A DNA stretch of 64,000 nucleotides, from the NCBI RefSeq assembly GCF_016919005.1, contig NZ_JAFFQE010000003.1:372001-436000 (forward strand). Direction: 5' to 3'. A program made the position numbers and the translations under genes. Positions 47,916 through 57,100 of this stretch are shown one piece after another (the stretch's first letter is position 1; every line of letters begins with the position of its first letter). This DNA comes from Desulfopila inferna. GTDB lineage: Bacteria > Desulfobacterota > Desulfobulbia > Desulfobulbales > Desulfocapsaceae. The notes under the pieces were generated by a model, which was not told the DNA's origin, ran no database searches, and saw only the letters and a list, made by a program, of their open reading frames with translations.

Positions 47916-47936
47916 GCTTTTTACGAGGCTATCAAC
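47916..47936 (+). repeat. Copy of a short dispersed intergenic motif
   Basis: GC followed by TTTTTACGAGGCTATCAAC, matching 44959-44979 at 19 of 21 positions. Confidence 0.55.
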
Positions 47937-48002
47937 GTGCTTTATACTCTATCAGCGTTTTTCAGCTGACAGAATAGTCAATGCAACTTATATGTACCTT
48001 AC

Positions 48003-48065
48003 AGAATTTTTATACATCTGTGAAATAGCCTCCAATGCCAAAGCACTTATCAGGCTCAGCTGGAG
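48003..48065 (-). repeat. Single diverged copy of the 109-bp repeat family
   Basis: The reverse complement starts TCCAGCTGAGC and continues with TGATAAGTGCTTTGGC, then a diverged GGAGGCTATTTCACAGAT and AT-rich end. It aligns with the head, middle and beginning of the AT tract of the array unit at 31253-31864, in opposite orientation. Confidence 0.75.
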
Positions 48066-48231
48066 TTTTTTTCCAATAACAATATTGCTGCTTTTTTTGC
48101 TCAACCACACATCCGTCGGCCATTTTTTGTTTGATTTCCTCTCAGGATGTTCTACAGTCCGGCAAAACTTTGGCCGTCAAAACCGGTCGATTGACATTAG
48201 GCGGCCACAACATTTCGAGAGGTTAACGACA

Positions 48232-48921
48232 ATGCCGTTCCGATCAACAAGTCCTCTTTCACGTTTATTACGTAAGTCTCCGTTTAAGCCGATTCAGGAA
48301 CATATGCGCGCCGTGTTTGTCTGCATATGTTCATTACCACCCCTGTTTGAAGCCCTTTTTGATCAGGACCGTGAGAAGGTGCTGGAACACGCGGAACAGA
48401 TCCGCAACCTGGAGACCGAAGCTGACAAGATCAAAAGCAGATTCAGACTCAATATGCCCAAGACCCTGCTTCTTCCCGTCGACAGGGAAGATCTCCTTAA
48501 TTTGATTGCAGATCAGGACAGTCTGGCAGACATATGCGAAAACATCGGAAAAATACTTACCTATCGCGACATGGAGGTCCCCCACACACTCAAACCATAT
48601 ATTGACGAATTGTTGGAAGGCACAATAGAAGTCAGCGGTGAGGCCAGAAAGATGATCGAAGAACTCGACGAACTGGTCGAGGTTGGTTTCGGTGGCGGCC
48701 GGGAGATAGAGAAGGTAAGCAAAATTATTGCCGGGGTTCGCAAAAGCGAACACAATATCGACGGTGTGCTCAACCGGACACGTCAGGAACTGTTTGCAAT
48801 AGAAAGCGAATTGAATCCCGTTGATGTCATGTTCTGGTATAAAATTATTGAACTGTTGAGCAACATATCCGATCAGGCGGAAAACATGGCGGATAGACTG
48901 TTACTCTTTCTGTCCAGATAG
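48232..48921 (+). CDS. DUF47-family phosphate transport accessory protein (PhoU-like)
   Basis: The product is 229 residues from ATG 48232, chosen because GAGAGG lies about 10 bases upstream and the length then matches the TIGR00153/DUF47 family; the open frame upstream covers a repeat. The protein is all-helical, with the PhoU-like segment NLETEADKIKSRFRLNMPKT and LPVDREDLLNLIADQDSLAD near residue 80-100. Such proteins are encoded next to Pit transporters and are thought to modulate them. The pit gene begins 16 bases later, so one transcript is likely. Confidence 0.92.
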   Translation: MPFRSTSPLSRLLRKSPFKPIQEHMRAVFVCICSLPPLFEALFDQDREKVLEHAEQIRNLETEADKIKSRFRLNMPKTLLLPVDREDLLNLIADQDSLADICENIGKILTYRDMEVPHTLKPYIDELLEGTIEVSGEARKMIEELDELVEVGFGGGREIEKVSKIIAGVRKSEHNIDGVLNRTRQELFAIESELNPVDVMFWYKIIELLSNISDQAENMADRLLLFLSR

Positions 48922-48936
48922 TACGAGGAGATCGAC

Positions 48937-50202
48937 GTGGATATTTTGACGACTTATGGAACCATCTTAATGGCCCTTGCCATTATTTTCGGACTGTATA
49001 TGACATGGGGGATCGGGGCCAATGATCTCGCCAACGCCATGGGAACCTCGGTAGGTGCCGGGGCAGTCACGGTCAAGCAGGCTATTTTCATCGCTATTGT
49101 CTTTGAATTTCTTGGGGCCGTCATCGCCGGAGGCCATGTTACCTCGACAATACGCAAAGGCATAATTGATCCCGCCGGTATCATCGATAATCCGGAAATT
49201 CTGGTTTACGGCATGCTGGCCTCTCTTCTTGCCGCCGCCTTCTGGCTGATGATCGCCTCGACAAAAGGATGGCCGGTTTCAACGACTCATTCAATCATCG
49301 GCGCATTGATAGGTTTTGCCATCGTCGGTATCGGGCCTGAGTCGGTAAAGTGGGATAAAGTCATGAAGATAGTCGCCAGCTGGATCATATCACCGGCCAT
49401 AGGCGGCACCATCTCTTTCCTTCTGGTCATGAGCACCAGAAAACTCATCCTCGATACGGATAATCCGCTGAAAAATGCCAAAAGATACGCACCGTTTTAT
49501 ATTTTTATAGTGGGCTTTATCATATCGCTTGTCACTCTCTTCAAGGGGCTGAAGCATCTCAACATTGAACTCAGCGGTCCGGAAAGCTTTGCCTTTGCCG
49601 CTCTCATAGGGCTGCTGACCGCCGCTATCGGCTGGTATTTTGTCAGAAATATCCAAGATATTCCCAATGAAAACAGAGAATTTCATTACACCAGCGTGGA
49701 AAAGGTCTTTACCCCGATGATGCTCTTTACCGCCTGCGCCATGGCCTTTGCCCATGGTTCCAATGACGTTGCCAACGGCATCGGTCCTCTTGCCGCGGTG
49801 GTAAGCATTATCAGCTCTGGTGGAGAAGTGATGCAGAGTTCGGAATTGCCCCTGTGGATTCTTATTCTGGGCGGCAGCGGAATCGTGCTGGGCCTTGTCA
49901 CCCTGGGATATCGTGTCATGCTGACAGTAGGTAAAAGAATTACCGAACTGACGCCCTCCCGCGGTTTTTGTGCTGAACTGGCGGCAGCGACAACCGTAGT
50001 GCTGGCATCCAGAACAGGTCTCCCGGTTTCGACGACGCATATCCTGGTTGGAGCGGTCCTCGGCGTCGGACTTGCCCGAGGCATAGGCGCCCTGGATTTA
50101 CGCGTCATCGGCAACATCATCCTCTCCTGGCTGGTCACCCTGCCGGCCGGAGCCGTCATGGCCATGATATTCTTTTTTACTTTGAAGGGAATTTTCGGGT
50201 AA
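48937..50202 (+). CDS. pit: Inorganic phosphate transporter, PiT family
   Basis: The 421-residue membrane protein has the two duplicated PiT signatures: GANDLANAMGTSVGAGA near residue 27 and GSNDVANGIGPLAAV near residue 275, plus two GWPVSTTHSIIGA/GLPVSTTHILVGA-type repeats. About ten hydrophobic segments are visible. It is a low-affinity phosphate uptake system driven by cation gradient, probably taking metal-phosphate. GTG starts the frame after GAGGAG; the DUF47 partner is immediately upstream. Confidence 0.94.
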   Translation: MDILTTYGTILMALAIIFGLYMTWGIGANDLANAMGTSVGAGAVTVKQAIFIAIVFEFLGAVIAGGHVTSTIRKGIIDPAGIIDNPEILVYGMLASLLAAAFWLMIASTKGWPVSTTHSIIGALIGFAIVGIGPESVKWDKVMKIVASWIISPAIGGTISFLLVMSTRKLILDTDNPLKNAKRYAPFYIFIVGFIISLVTLFKGLKHLNIELSGPESFAFAALIGLLTAAIGWYFVRNIQDIPNENREFHYTSVEKVFTPMMLFTACAMAFAHGSNDVANGIGPLAAVVSIISSGGEVMQSSELPLWILILGGSGIVLGLVTLGYRVMLTVGKRITELTPSRGFCAELAAATTVVLASRTGLPVSTTHILVGAVLGVGLARGIGALDLRVIGNIILSWLVTLPAGAVMAMIFFFTLKGIFG

Positions 50203-50225
50203 TTACTGCAATGGGCAACCTAAGC

Positions 50226-50996
50226 TTACTCCATCTTCTTTAGGCTAATCGGGTTTGGCGCCATACGAGCATATCCCTTGCCCTGAGCGACGATATCGAG
50301 CGGGAGGCTAACCATATCCGCAAGGTCTATTGACATTTCCTTGATTATAGGGTGCTCCATGACCTTTACATAACTTTTGCACTCATCACAGGTGGAAATC
50401 CGAAAACCGGGTTCATCCTCGGAAAGAATGGTGCTGAGTTTGTCCGTATCAACACATCCGCAGTTCGGGCAGCCAATAAATTTGAATGTCCCAGTGGTCC
50501 CACAGAAGGAGCAGTGCAGGCGCCGTTGCGGCCCTTCAACAATGGATGCCAGCGCAGCCTGTGCCGAACAGAGAGGGCATCTTCCAGCTTCCCACTCCCT
50601 GCCATCAAGTTGGAAAGTCTCGCGCAGGGCCAAAAAATAGGGTCTGCTCAGCAGGAACAGGATACCGGCCAGTTCTTCTTTGTTATAAGGAAGAGAGGAA
50701 ACAGTCGGAATTTTGTCGATCGGAAACTGCATAAAATCTATATCGCCCTTTTCCAATACTTTGTGAAGAGGCTCTAATTGTTCGCCTGGCAGATTGAAAA
50801 TGGATACAAACAATTTAAAAACACGGCCGACGCTTTCACGGGAATATGCCTTGGCTTCTTCGGATGACACCGCTGAATCAGGTTTGGACAGAAGCTTGTC
50901 AACTTCATCCTGAAAACGCTGCCATTTGGCAAAGAGCTCAAGCGGATCCTTGAGATGAGGCCGTTGTTCAATCAATGCCTGAATATCTATAGTCAT
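50226..50996 (-). CDS. fdhE: Formate dehydrogenase accessory protein FdhE
   Basis: The 256-residue product has an N-terminal helical domain and a C-terminal rubredoxin-like part with CPLCSAQAAL, LHCSFCGTTG, FIGCPNCG and STCDECKSYV, the four CxxC motifs of FdhE. FdhE is needed for maturation of Tat-exported formate dehydrogenases. It is the last gene of the minus-strand formate dehydrogenase locus and follows the peroxidase gene by 14 bases. Confidence 0.93.
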   Translation of the reverse strand: MTIDIQALIEQRPHLKDPLELFAKWQRFQDEVDKLLSKPDSAVSSEEAKAYSRESVGRVFKLFVSIFNLPGEQLEPLHKVLEKGDIDFMQFPIDKIPTVSSLPYNKEELAGILFLLSRPYFLALRETFQLDGREWEAGRCPLCSAQAALASIVEGPQRRLHCSFCGTTGTFKFIGCPNCGCVDTDKLSTILSEDEPGFRISTCDECKSYVKVMEHPIIKEMSIDLADMVSLPLDIVAQGKGYARMAPNPISLKKME

Positions 50997-51010
50997 AATT
51001 CTCTTATTCC

Positions 51011-52066
51011 TTATGGTATTTGGGGGTAGATAAAGGTGGTAGATGCTCCGCTCAATCCTTCTTCGAGGAAAATCCGGAGCTGTTTCTTTTCAGCGGCAGT
51101 GAGTTGCAGAGGATTCAGCAGGGTATTTCCCTTGCCTCCTCCCCTGTTGAAGAATTCAATTACCTCATCCAGTGTTGCGTAGCTACCGTTGTGCATGTAG
51201 GGAGCGGTTCCGGCGATTTCTCTAAGTGTTGGCGTCCTGAATGCTTTCCAGTCTTTCTGATCTTTGGTGATGAGGTATCTGCCGGGATCTTCAGCAAGAG
51301 TCCTGTACTCCTCGAAATGATAGATTTTGGCAACAAATCGGCGTGTTGCCGCAATGCGTGGATCTTTCGAGTGTTCTGGATTTTCCTCAACATTAAGGAC
51401 ATGAAAACGATCATCAACGAAATTGACGCCGCTATGACACTGGGTGCACTTGCCTTTTCCTGTAAATATTTCGTACCCCTTCAGGGCTTCCGCCGACAGA
51501 GCATTTTTATCTCCGTCAAGGAATCTGTCAAGAGGAGAATCGCGCGAAATCAGGGAACGTTCAAATGACGCGATCGCCATAGCGATACGTTTCCTGGTTA
51601 TATCGGCATCGCCGAAGACTGTGGAGAATTCGCCTACATATTCCGGCACCGAGCGAATTTCTTCTTCCAAGAAGTCCAGGTTTTGATTCATCTCGAAAGC
51701 CGACATCATTGGAAACAGAGCTTGCTCTTCAAGAGATGATGCCCGGCCGTCATGAAAAAGATGCTTTTGAAATCCCACACCAATGAGCGTAGGAGAGTTC
51801 CGCCAGTTCCTGGTTGTGGGATAGTTGAGCGATAGCTCAAGTTCGTCGCTGAAGCTTCTTTCCGGATCATGACATGTTGCACAGCTCATGGTCCCGTCAC
51901 CGGACAAACGGCGGTCGAAGAAGAGCTTCTTGCCTAGCTCAATCTTTGCAGGGGTCTGAGGATTGTTTTTCGGAATGGGTATCTCCTTCGGTGACCCAGG
52001 ATTTCCGGCAACCCCACAAAAAGGAAAGAAGATTGTAGCTAGGATAATCCAACATATGCTCTTCAT
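51011..52066 (-). CDS. Di-haem cytochrome c peroxidase (CCP/MauG family)
   Basis: The product is 351 residues from ATG 52066, chosen because a signal peptide (SICWIILATIFFPFCGVAG) follows directly; an upstream in-frame start at 52138 would overlap the selenoprotein gene. Two haem c motifs, CATCH near residue 67 and CTQCH near 210, and the CCP-type PYMHNGSYATLDEVIEFF segment near the end mark a periplasmic bacterial di-haem peroxidase, which reduces hydrogen peroxide with electrons from c-type cytochromes. It starts 4 bases after the DsbA-like selenoprotein stop codon, so the two are coupled and may share a role in oxidative stress. Confidence 0.9.
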   Translation of the reverse strand: MKSICWIILATIFFPFCGVAGNPGSPKEIPIPKNNPQTPAKIELGKKLFFDRRLSGDGTMSCATCHDPERSFSDELELSLNYPTTRNWRNSPTLIGVGFQKHLFHDGRASSLEEQALFPMMSAFEMNQNLDFLEEEIRSVPEYVGEFSTVFGDADITRKRIAMAIASFERSLISRDSPLDRFLDGDKNALSAEALKGYEIFTGKGKCTQCHSGVNFVDDRFHVLNVEENPEHSKDPRIAATRRFVAKIYHFEEYRTLAEDPGRYLITKDQKDWKAFRTPTLREIAGTAPYMHNGSYATLDEVIEFFNRGGGKGNTLLNPLQLTAAEKKQLRIFLEEGLSGASTTFIYPQIP

Positions 52067-52070
52067 AAAC

Positions 52071-52661
52071 TTATTTTCCCGCCTGATCCAATTCCTCATC
52101 GATGATCTTGCTGAAGTATTCGAAAGGACGTTCTCCAATCACTTGCCGACCATTGATATAGAAGGTTGGAGTGTTATAAAGATCCATTGATTTGGCCAGC
52201 TTCAAGTCACGGTCAATTTCAGCTGCATGTTTTCCATTGTCAATCGAATCGGTAAATTTTTCAACATCGAGCCCAAGCTCATCTGCATAACTGATCAGGC
52301 TGGCTCGGTCGAGGTTGGGTGAGCGGGTAATTAAGATATCATGCATTTCCCAGTATTTGCCCTGGTCTCTGGCAGCAAGTGTGGCTTCAGCTGCCATTCT
52401 GGCAAAATCACGATATTTGTAGGGATAGTTTTTAATAACCAGTCGAATCTGATCTGGGTATGTCTGTATCAGTTGTTTGACGGTCGGACCGGCCGCTACA
52501 CAATGTGGTCATTGAAAATCAATGAATTCAATTATTGTGAGCGGAGCATCAGCCGGTCCAAGGGATGGAGAATCGTCTATCGGAACCTCAGTCCTTTTCT
52601 CCGCAGCATGTGCTACACCAAATAGCAGCAGGATGGATATACAGATCAGTAGTTTATTCAT
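52071..52661 (-). CDS. DsbA/thioredoxin_4-like selenoprotein with UPHC active site
   Basis: The frame runs from ATG 52661 to TAA at 52071, 196 residues, if the TGA at 52509-52511 is read as selenocysteine 51. Residues 1-20 are a signal peptide ending AHA. Then comes PADAPLTIIEFIDFQ, directly followed by TGA and PHC, so the redox motif is U-P-H-C where DsbA of E. coli has CPHC. The reading frame and family similarity continue on both sides: YPDQIRLVIKNYPYKY, the helical insert and the cis-Pro loop YNTPTFYINGRQ. A short hairpin (CGGT CCG ACCG) lies 18-28 bases after the TGA, in the region where bacterial SECIS elements lie. Stop codons lie directly upstream, so 52661 is the first possible ATG; no clear ribosome-binding site precedes it. 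Annotation tools would report a truncated 108-residue protein from 52397. Reading through the TGA is strongly supported by alignment; partner and substrate are unknown. Confidence 0.88.
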
Positions 52662-52672
52662 CGTATTCTATT

Positions 52673-52698
52673 AAAAAAGGGGATACCGAAGTATCCCC
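52673..52698 (-). terminator. Intrinsic terminator with UUCG tetraloop after fdhC
   Basis: On the minus strand GGGGATAC and GTATCCCC pair around TTCG, followed by six T. It lies 24 bases after the fdhC stop and only about 12 bases before the selenoprotein start codon. Confidence 0.88.
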
Positions 52699-52722
52699 TT
52701 AAAGTTGATTGTTTGGTCTGGA

Positions 52723-53328
52723 TTACATCTTCCCAACCGCCTTCATCCATTTGGGATATCTCTTCTTTGCTTCACTGACCGGCAGCGTGCCGCTCACCAT
52801 CAGCTTGAAGGTACCCGGATTGGCAACTGTTCCGAGATAAATATGCACCGGAACAGCTATAGCGAAGATGACGAATGCCACATTATGCACCAGATGGGAA
52901 AAGAGCATTATAGTCGTATCCTCTTTCATAAACCAGATGCCGAACCCCGAGAGAGCGATGGCAATTCCAGCTCCCACGATAGCCAGATAATAAAGCTTCT
53001 GGCCGGGATTGTATTTGCCCATTGGTGGAACAGTCACCTTGTGGGAGAGATAACCACCCGCCACCTTGAACCATCGTGCATCGTCGGCGTCGTATTCAAA
53101 AGATTCCTTCAAATAATGGCGCATGGAATACAAAAGGGAGATGCCAAAAACAACTCCTCCCCAGTTATGCACCAGCTTCATTGTAATAAATCCGCCGAAA
53201 ACCGCACCGACCGATTCTAAATGGAACAGAAAAGCAAATCCCGTGAGTATCAGCAGGATGCAGCTTCCGGCGAGTATCCAGTGGTTCAGTATCTCGTCGA
53301 CACTCGATTTTCTTACCATCTCTGCCAT
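52723..53328 (-). CDS. fdhC: Formate dehydrogenase cytochrome b subunit (gamma)
   Basis: The product is 201 residues from ATG 53328, placed by GGAGGTG just upstream and by family length. It has four hydrophobic segments (starting near residues 16, 50, 110 and 145) and histidines in HWILAGS, NWGGVVFG and HLVHNVAF positioned to bind two b haems, as in FdnI. It anchors the periplasmic dehydrogenase and passes electrons to quinone. Its ATG lies one base after the fdhB stop. A terminator follows. Confidence 0.9.
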   Translation of the reverse strand: MAEMVRKSSVDEILNHWILAGSCILLILTGFAFLFHLESVGAVFGGFITMKLVHNWGGVVFGISLLYSMRHYLKESFEYDADDARWFKVAGGYLSHKVTVPPMGKYNPGQKLYYLAIVGAGIAIALSGFGIWFMKEDTTIMLFSHLVHNVAFVIFAIAVPVHIYLGTVANPGTFKLMVSGTLPVSEAKKRYPKWMKAVGKM

Positions 53329-53329
53329 G

Positions 53330-54100
53330 TTACACCTCCTCGTCCTTTTCCTTGTGGGGGCCAATGGCCAGAAAGTGGATCGCCGCAGCGGCGACGACGC
53401 CAAATAGACCAATCCCTGAGAGTGGCTTCAAATAGGTATGCCAGAAGACTACGCTGCTCGGGATTGTTGGATTCTCCTTCATGCCGTAGAGTTTAGGCTC
53501 TTCCTTGAAGGCATACATCGATCCCAGGCCTTCAAGATCCTGCTCACCATAAATAGTGCCATAACCCTCATTTCTGGCTGTGGTAATCAATTCGTGCCGA
53601 TCACCATATTTCAGTGCGCCGGTAGGACAGGTTTTTACACAGGAAGGCAGCATACCTGCACTGGTCCGGTCTGAGCATTGATGACATTTTGATACCTTGT
53701 TTTCTAAATCGTATCGGGGCACATCGAATGGACAGGCAGTTACGCAGAGCTTGCAGCCAATGCACTTGTCGCGGTCAAAAGCAACGGCACCGTCCTCCGT
53801 TCTGTACAATGCCCCCGGAGCAGGACAAATCTTCATGCATCCTGCGTCCTCGCAGTGCATGCATCGTCTGCTGACAAAGAGCCAACGTACGGGATTCTTA
53901 TCCGAAGGCACCTCACTATACTGGATGAGGTTTAAGGCAGAACTCGCCAAATCCGGCGGGTTCTGGTACGTGCCCAGGTTTTGTGTTTGGATGCCCGGCA
54001 GTTGGTTCCAGGATTTACAGGCAACCTGACAGGCCCTGCAGCCGATGCAGGCCTCCGGAGTAACCAGAATCGCTTTGCGGTTTTTCGTAATATTTGCCAT
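53330..54100 (-). CDS. fdhB: Formate dehydrogenase iron-sulfur subunit (beta)
   Basis: The 256-residue product has four 4Fe-4S cluster motifs: CIGCRACQVACKSW near residue 18, CMHCEDAGCMKICP near 80, CIGCKLCVTACPFD near 110 and CHQCSDRTSAG plus SCVKTCP near 140. A C-terminal hydrophobic segment (GLFGVVAAAAIHFLAIG) anchors it in the membrane, as in FdnH. It carries electrons from the selenoprotein subunit to the cytochrome b. It begins 8 bases after fdhA and ends one base before fdhC. Confidence 0.94.
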   Translation of the reverse strand: MANITKNRKAILVTPEACIGCRACQVACKSWNQLPGIQTQNLGTYQNPPDLASSALNLIQYSEVPSDKNPVRWLFVSRRCMHCEDAGCMKICPAPGALYRTEDGAVAFDRDKCIGCKLCVTACPFDVPRYDLENKVSKCHQCSDRTSAGMLPSCVKTCPTGALKYGDRHELITTARNEGYGTIYGEQDLEGLGSMYAFKEEPKLYGMKENPTIPSSVVFWHTYLKPLSGIGLFGVVAAAAIHFLAIGPHKEKDEEV

Positions 54101-54108
54101 ATTTCCCC

Positions 54109-57100
54109 CTATGCCTTGCGGACGTTGACCATGAAGGCCTTTGTCTCGGGTATCATTGTATTCGCGTCGCCCACGGTTGGTGTGAGCAAGTTAGCGTTGT
54201 CATACCCGCTGCCATCCTCGGGAAATTGCCATCCGAAATGCCAGGGAAGACCGATCTGGTGAACGGTTGTATTGGATAATTTGAATGGTTTGAATCGTTC
54301 GGAAATCATTGCCACCGCTTTTACCTCGCCACGGGCGGAGGAAACGATAACGGTCTCACCGTTGGTCAGGCCCAATTCTTTCCCCAGTTCAAAACTCATT
54401 TCAACGAAGTTCTGGGGCTGCATCTCCATTAACCAAGAACAGTGCCGGGTCATACATCCGGTCTGCCAGTGTTCCGACACCCGGTAGGTCGTTCCAACAA
54501 AAGGGAAGCGCAAGTCACAGGAGGCAAAAGCATCCATCTTGTCGCCGAAAATCTTAATGGTCGGATTGATTCGCTGCCCCGACATTGCGTTTTGCTCGAC
54601 CGGACACTCCAGAGCTTCATAATGTTCTGGGAATGGACCTTCCGCAAGACCTGGACCAAATATAGAAGCAACGCCGTCGGGTTTCATGATGAAAGGCAAT
54701 TTCCCGCTGGTTCCTTGTGGTGGTGCGCCTCCGTCAGGGACATCACCTTCCCAGCCCGGTTTCGCCCCATCCCATTTGAGCAGCGGTCGCTTGGGATCCC
54801 ACGGTTTTCCCTGCATATCGACTGAGGCCCGATTATAAATAATCCTGCGGTTTACCGGCCACACCCATGCCCAGTCGGAATATAGACCGAGGCCGGTTGG
54901 GTCGTCTTTGCCGCGACGTGCCATCATGTTGATTTGCTTGCCATCTTTTTCAATATAAGAGTTACAGTAAAGCCAGTTGCCGCTCGAGGTCGATCCATCG
55001 GCCTGAAGGAAGGCGAAGCTTTTAACCAGCTCTCCTTTCTTGCCTACAAGCTTGGCTGGAACCGCCTTGGTATCATAAACGTCTTCGAGATAGTAGCCGT
55101 TGATCTCTTTGGCAATAGTGTGAGCATCTATGTGCTTGATCTTTCCGGATGCATCTTTTTTCCCGTATTCCCAGCTCAGGTTGACGACGGGATCGGCATA
55201 GGCACCACCTTCTTTTTCGTAAAGTCCTTTTACTCTATAAAAGAGTTCGTTGATGATCTCCGCATCAGGCATTGACTCACCAAGCGGTTCTACAGCCTTG
55301 TAACGCCACTGTCCCCATCGACCGGAATTGGTGATACTCCCCTCTTTCTCCATCGAAGAGCAGCAGGGCAGCATGAACACCTCGGTGTCTATTTCCTCGG
55401 ATTTCATGCCGGGACCACGCCAGAAGGAGGCGGTCTCATTGTCGAAAAGATTGACGTTGACCAGCCACTTGAGTTTGGTCATGGCCTGCCGGGTCTTATT
55501 GCCGTTGGCTCCGGAACAGGCTGGATTCTGGCCCCAGGCAAAGAATCCCTCGAAATCACCCTTATACATCTTATCGAAAATGTTCAGCCATGAGGCATTC
55601 ATTCCGACATCCAGCTTTGGCATCCAGGAATAGCCGAAATCATTCTCCTTGGTTGCCGCCTCGCCATAGACCGCTTTGAGGTAACTGGTAATGTATTTAT
55701 TGCGATTTGACCACCAGTTGACACTGCCGGGTTCGGTTGCTGTGGGAGTGGTTTTTGCGTTGTAGGTCGCGAGATCGACCAGAGAGGCGTTCGGCACCGG
55801 GTTGTACCCGGGCAGGATATGGAAGAGGATGCCGTAATCCGTTGACCCCTGAACGTTGGATTCACCACGCAGGGCGTTGACACCGCCACCGGGCATACCC
55901 ATGTTGCCGAGCAGGACCTGGATGATAGTCATAGTCCTGATGTTCTGCGTACCGATGGTGTGTTGGGTCCAGCCCATGGCGTAGCATTCGGTACCGACAC
56001 GATCAGGTTTTCCTGTGGAAGAGTAGAGTTTGTACACCTCCAGCAGTTTGTCGATAGGTGTCCCGGTAATATTCGTTACTTTCTCCGGAGTGTAGCGATC
56101 ATATTGCTTCTTTAACAGCTGGAAAACGCAGTTTGGGTCCTGAAGGGTGCGATCCTTCAAGGCGATGCCGTTCTCGTCCTTCTGGAAGGCCCAGGACGAT
56201 TTGTCATACTTTTTGGTCTCCAGGTTGTAGCCGGAAAACAGACCGTCCAACTCCGCCGGACCCTTATAGTCTGGATTTACCAGAAACGAGGCGTTGGTGT
56301 AGTTGACAACATATTCTTTAAAGTAGAGGTCGTTGTCGAGGATGTACTTGATCATGCCGCCGAGAAAAGCTATATCCGTGCCGGATCGCAAGGGGGCATA
56401 AAGATCGGCTTTCGCAGCAGTCTGCGAAAAGCGTGGGTCGACACAGATCAATTTAGCACCCTTCTCCCGGGCACGCATGATCCACTTCATTGAAATGGGA
56501 TGATTTGAGGCTGGGTTACCGCCCATCGCCAGGATAACATCTGAATTCTTCAGGTCAATCCAGTGGTTGGTCATTGCACCACGTCCGAACGACTCTGCCA
56601 GAGCCGCAACAGTTGCGCTGTGTCAGATACGCGCCTGGTGTTCGACGTACACCAGGCCCCATGACCGGACAAGTTTTTGTAGGATGTAACACTCCTCGTT
56701 GTCGAGAGCGGCGCTGCCGACGTGGGCGATGCCATCAGTCCGGTTAACCGTGAATTCTTTTTCGACTTCGATTACCGTGCCGTCCGGCTGGGTTTCCTTG
56801 ACTTTTGCTTTGGTGACCGTTTTGAAGCTCTTATCCCGGGAATCTTTGACGAGGCGGGCGATTCTGTCCAACGCCCAGTCCCACTCCACTTCTTTCCATG
56901 CCGTTCCGCCAGGTTCACGATACATCGGTTTTTTGACACGTGTATCGTTGTTGACCAGCTGGCTCACGGAAGCGCCCTTGGAACAAAGCGTTCCCTCACT
57001 GATCGGATGATCGGGATCACCTTCTGTGTTGATGATTTTACCATTTTCAGCATAAACGATTATGCCGCACCCTACGGAACAGTACGGACAAATCGTCGTC

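Larger units (their letters stand above)
47822..48231. other. Intergenic region before DUF47-pit, with two repeat types
   Basis: About 410 bases. It holds the short motif copy (47916-47936) and a 109-bp-family copy (48003-48065). A long open frame can be extended upstream of the DUF47 start, but it would translate the repeat and is not family-like. Confidence 0.55.

Noticed and set aside
47992-48231. N-terminal extension of the DUF47 protein
   Set aside because: The extension translates a repeat copy, has no family similarity, and a good ribosome-binding site precedes the ATG at 48232.
52071-52661. DsbA-like pseudogene truncated by a stop
   Set aside because: The only interruption is a TGA at the redox Cys position, the frame stays intact and conserved on both sides, and fdhA next door uses Sec.
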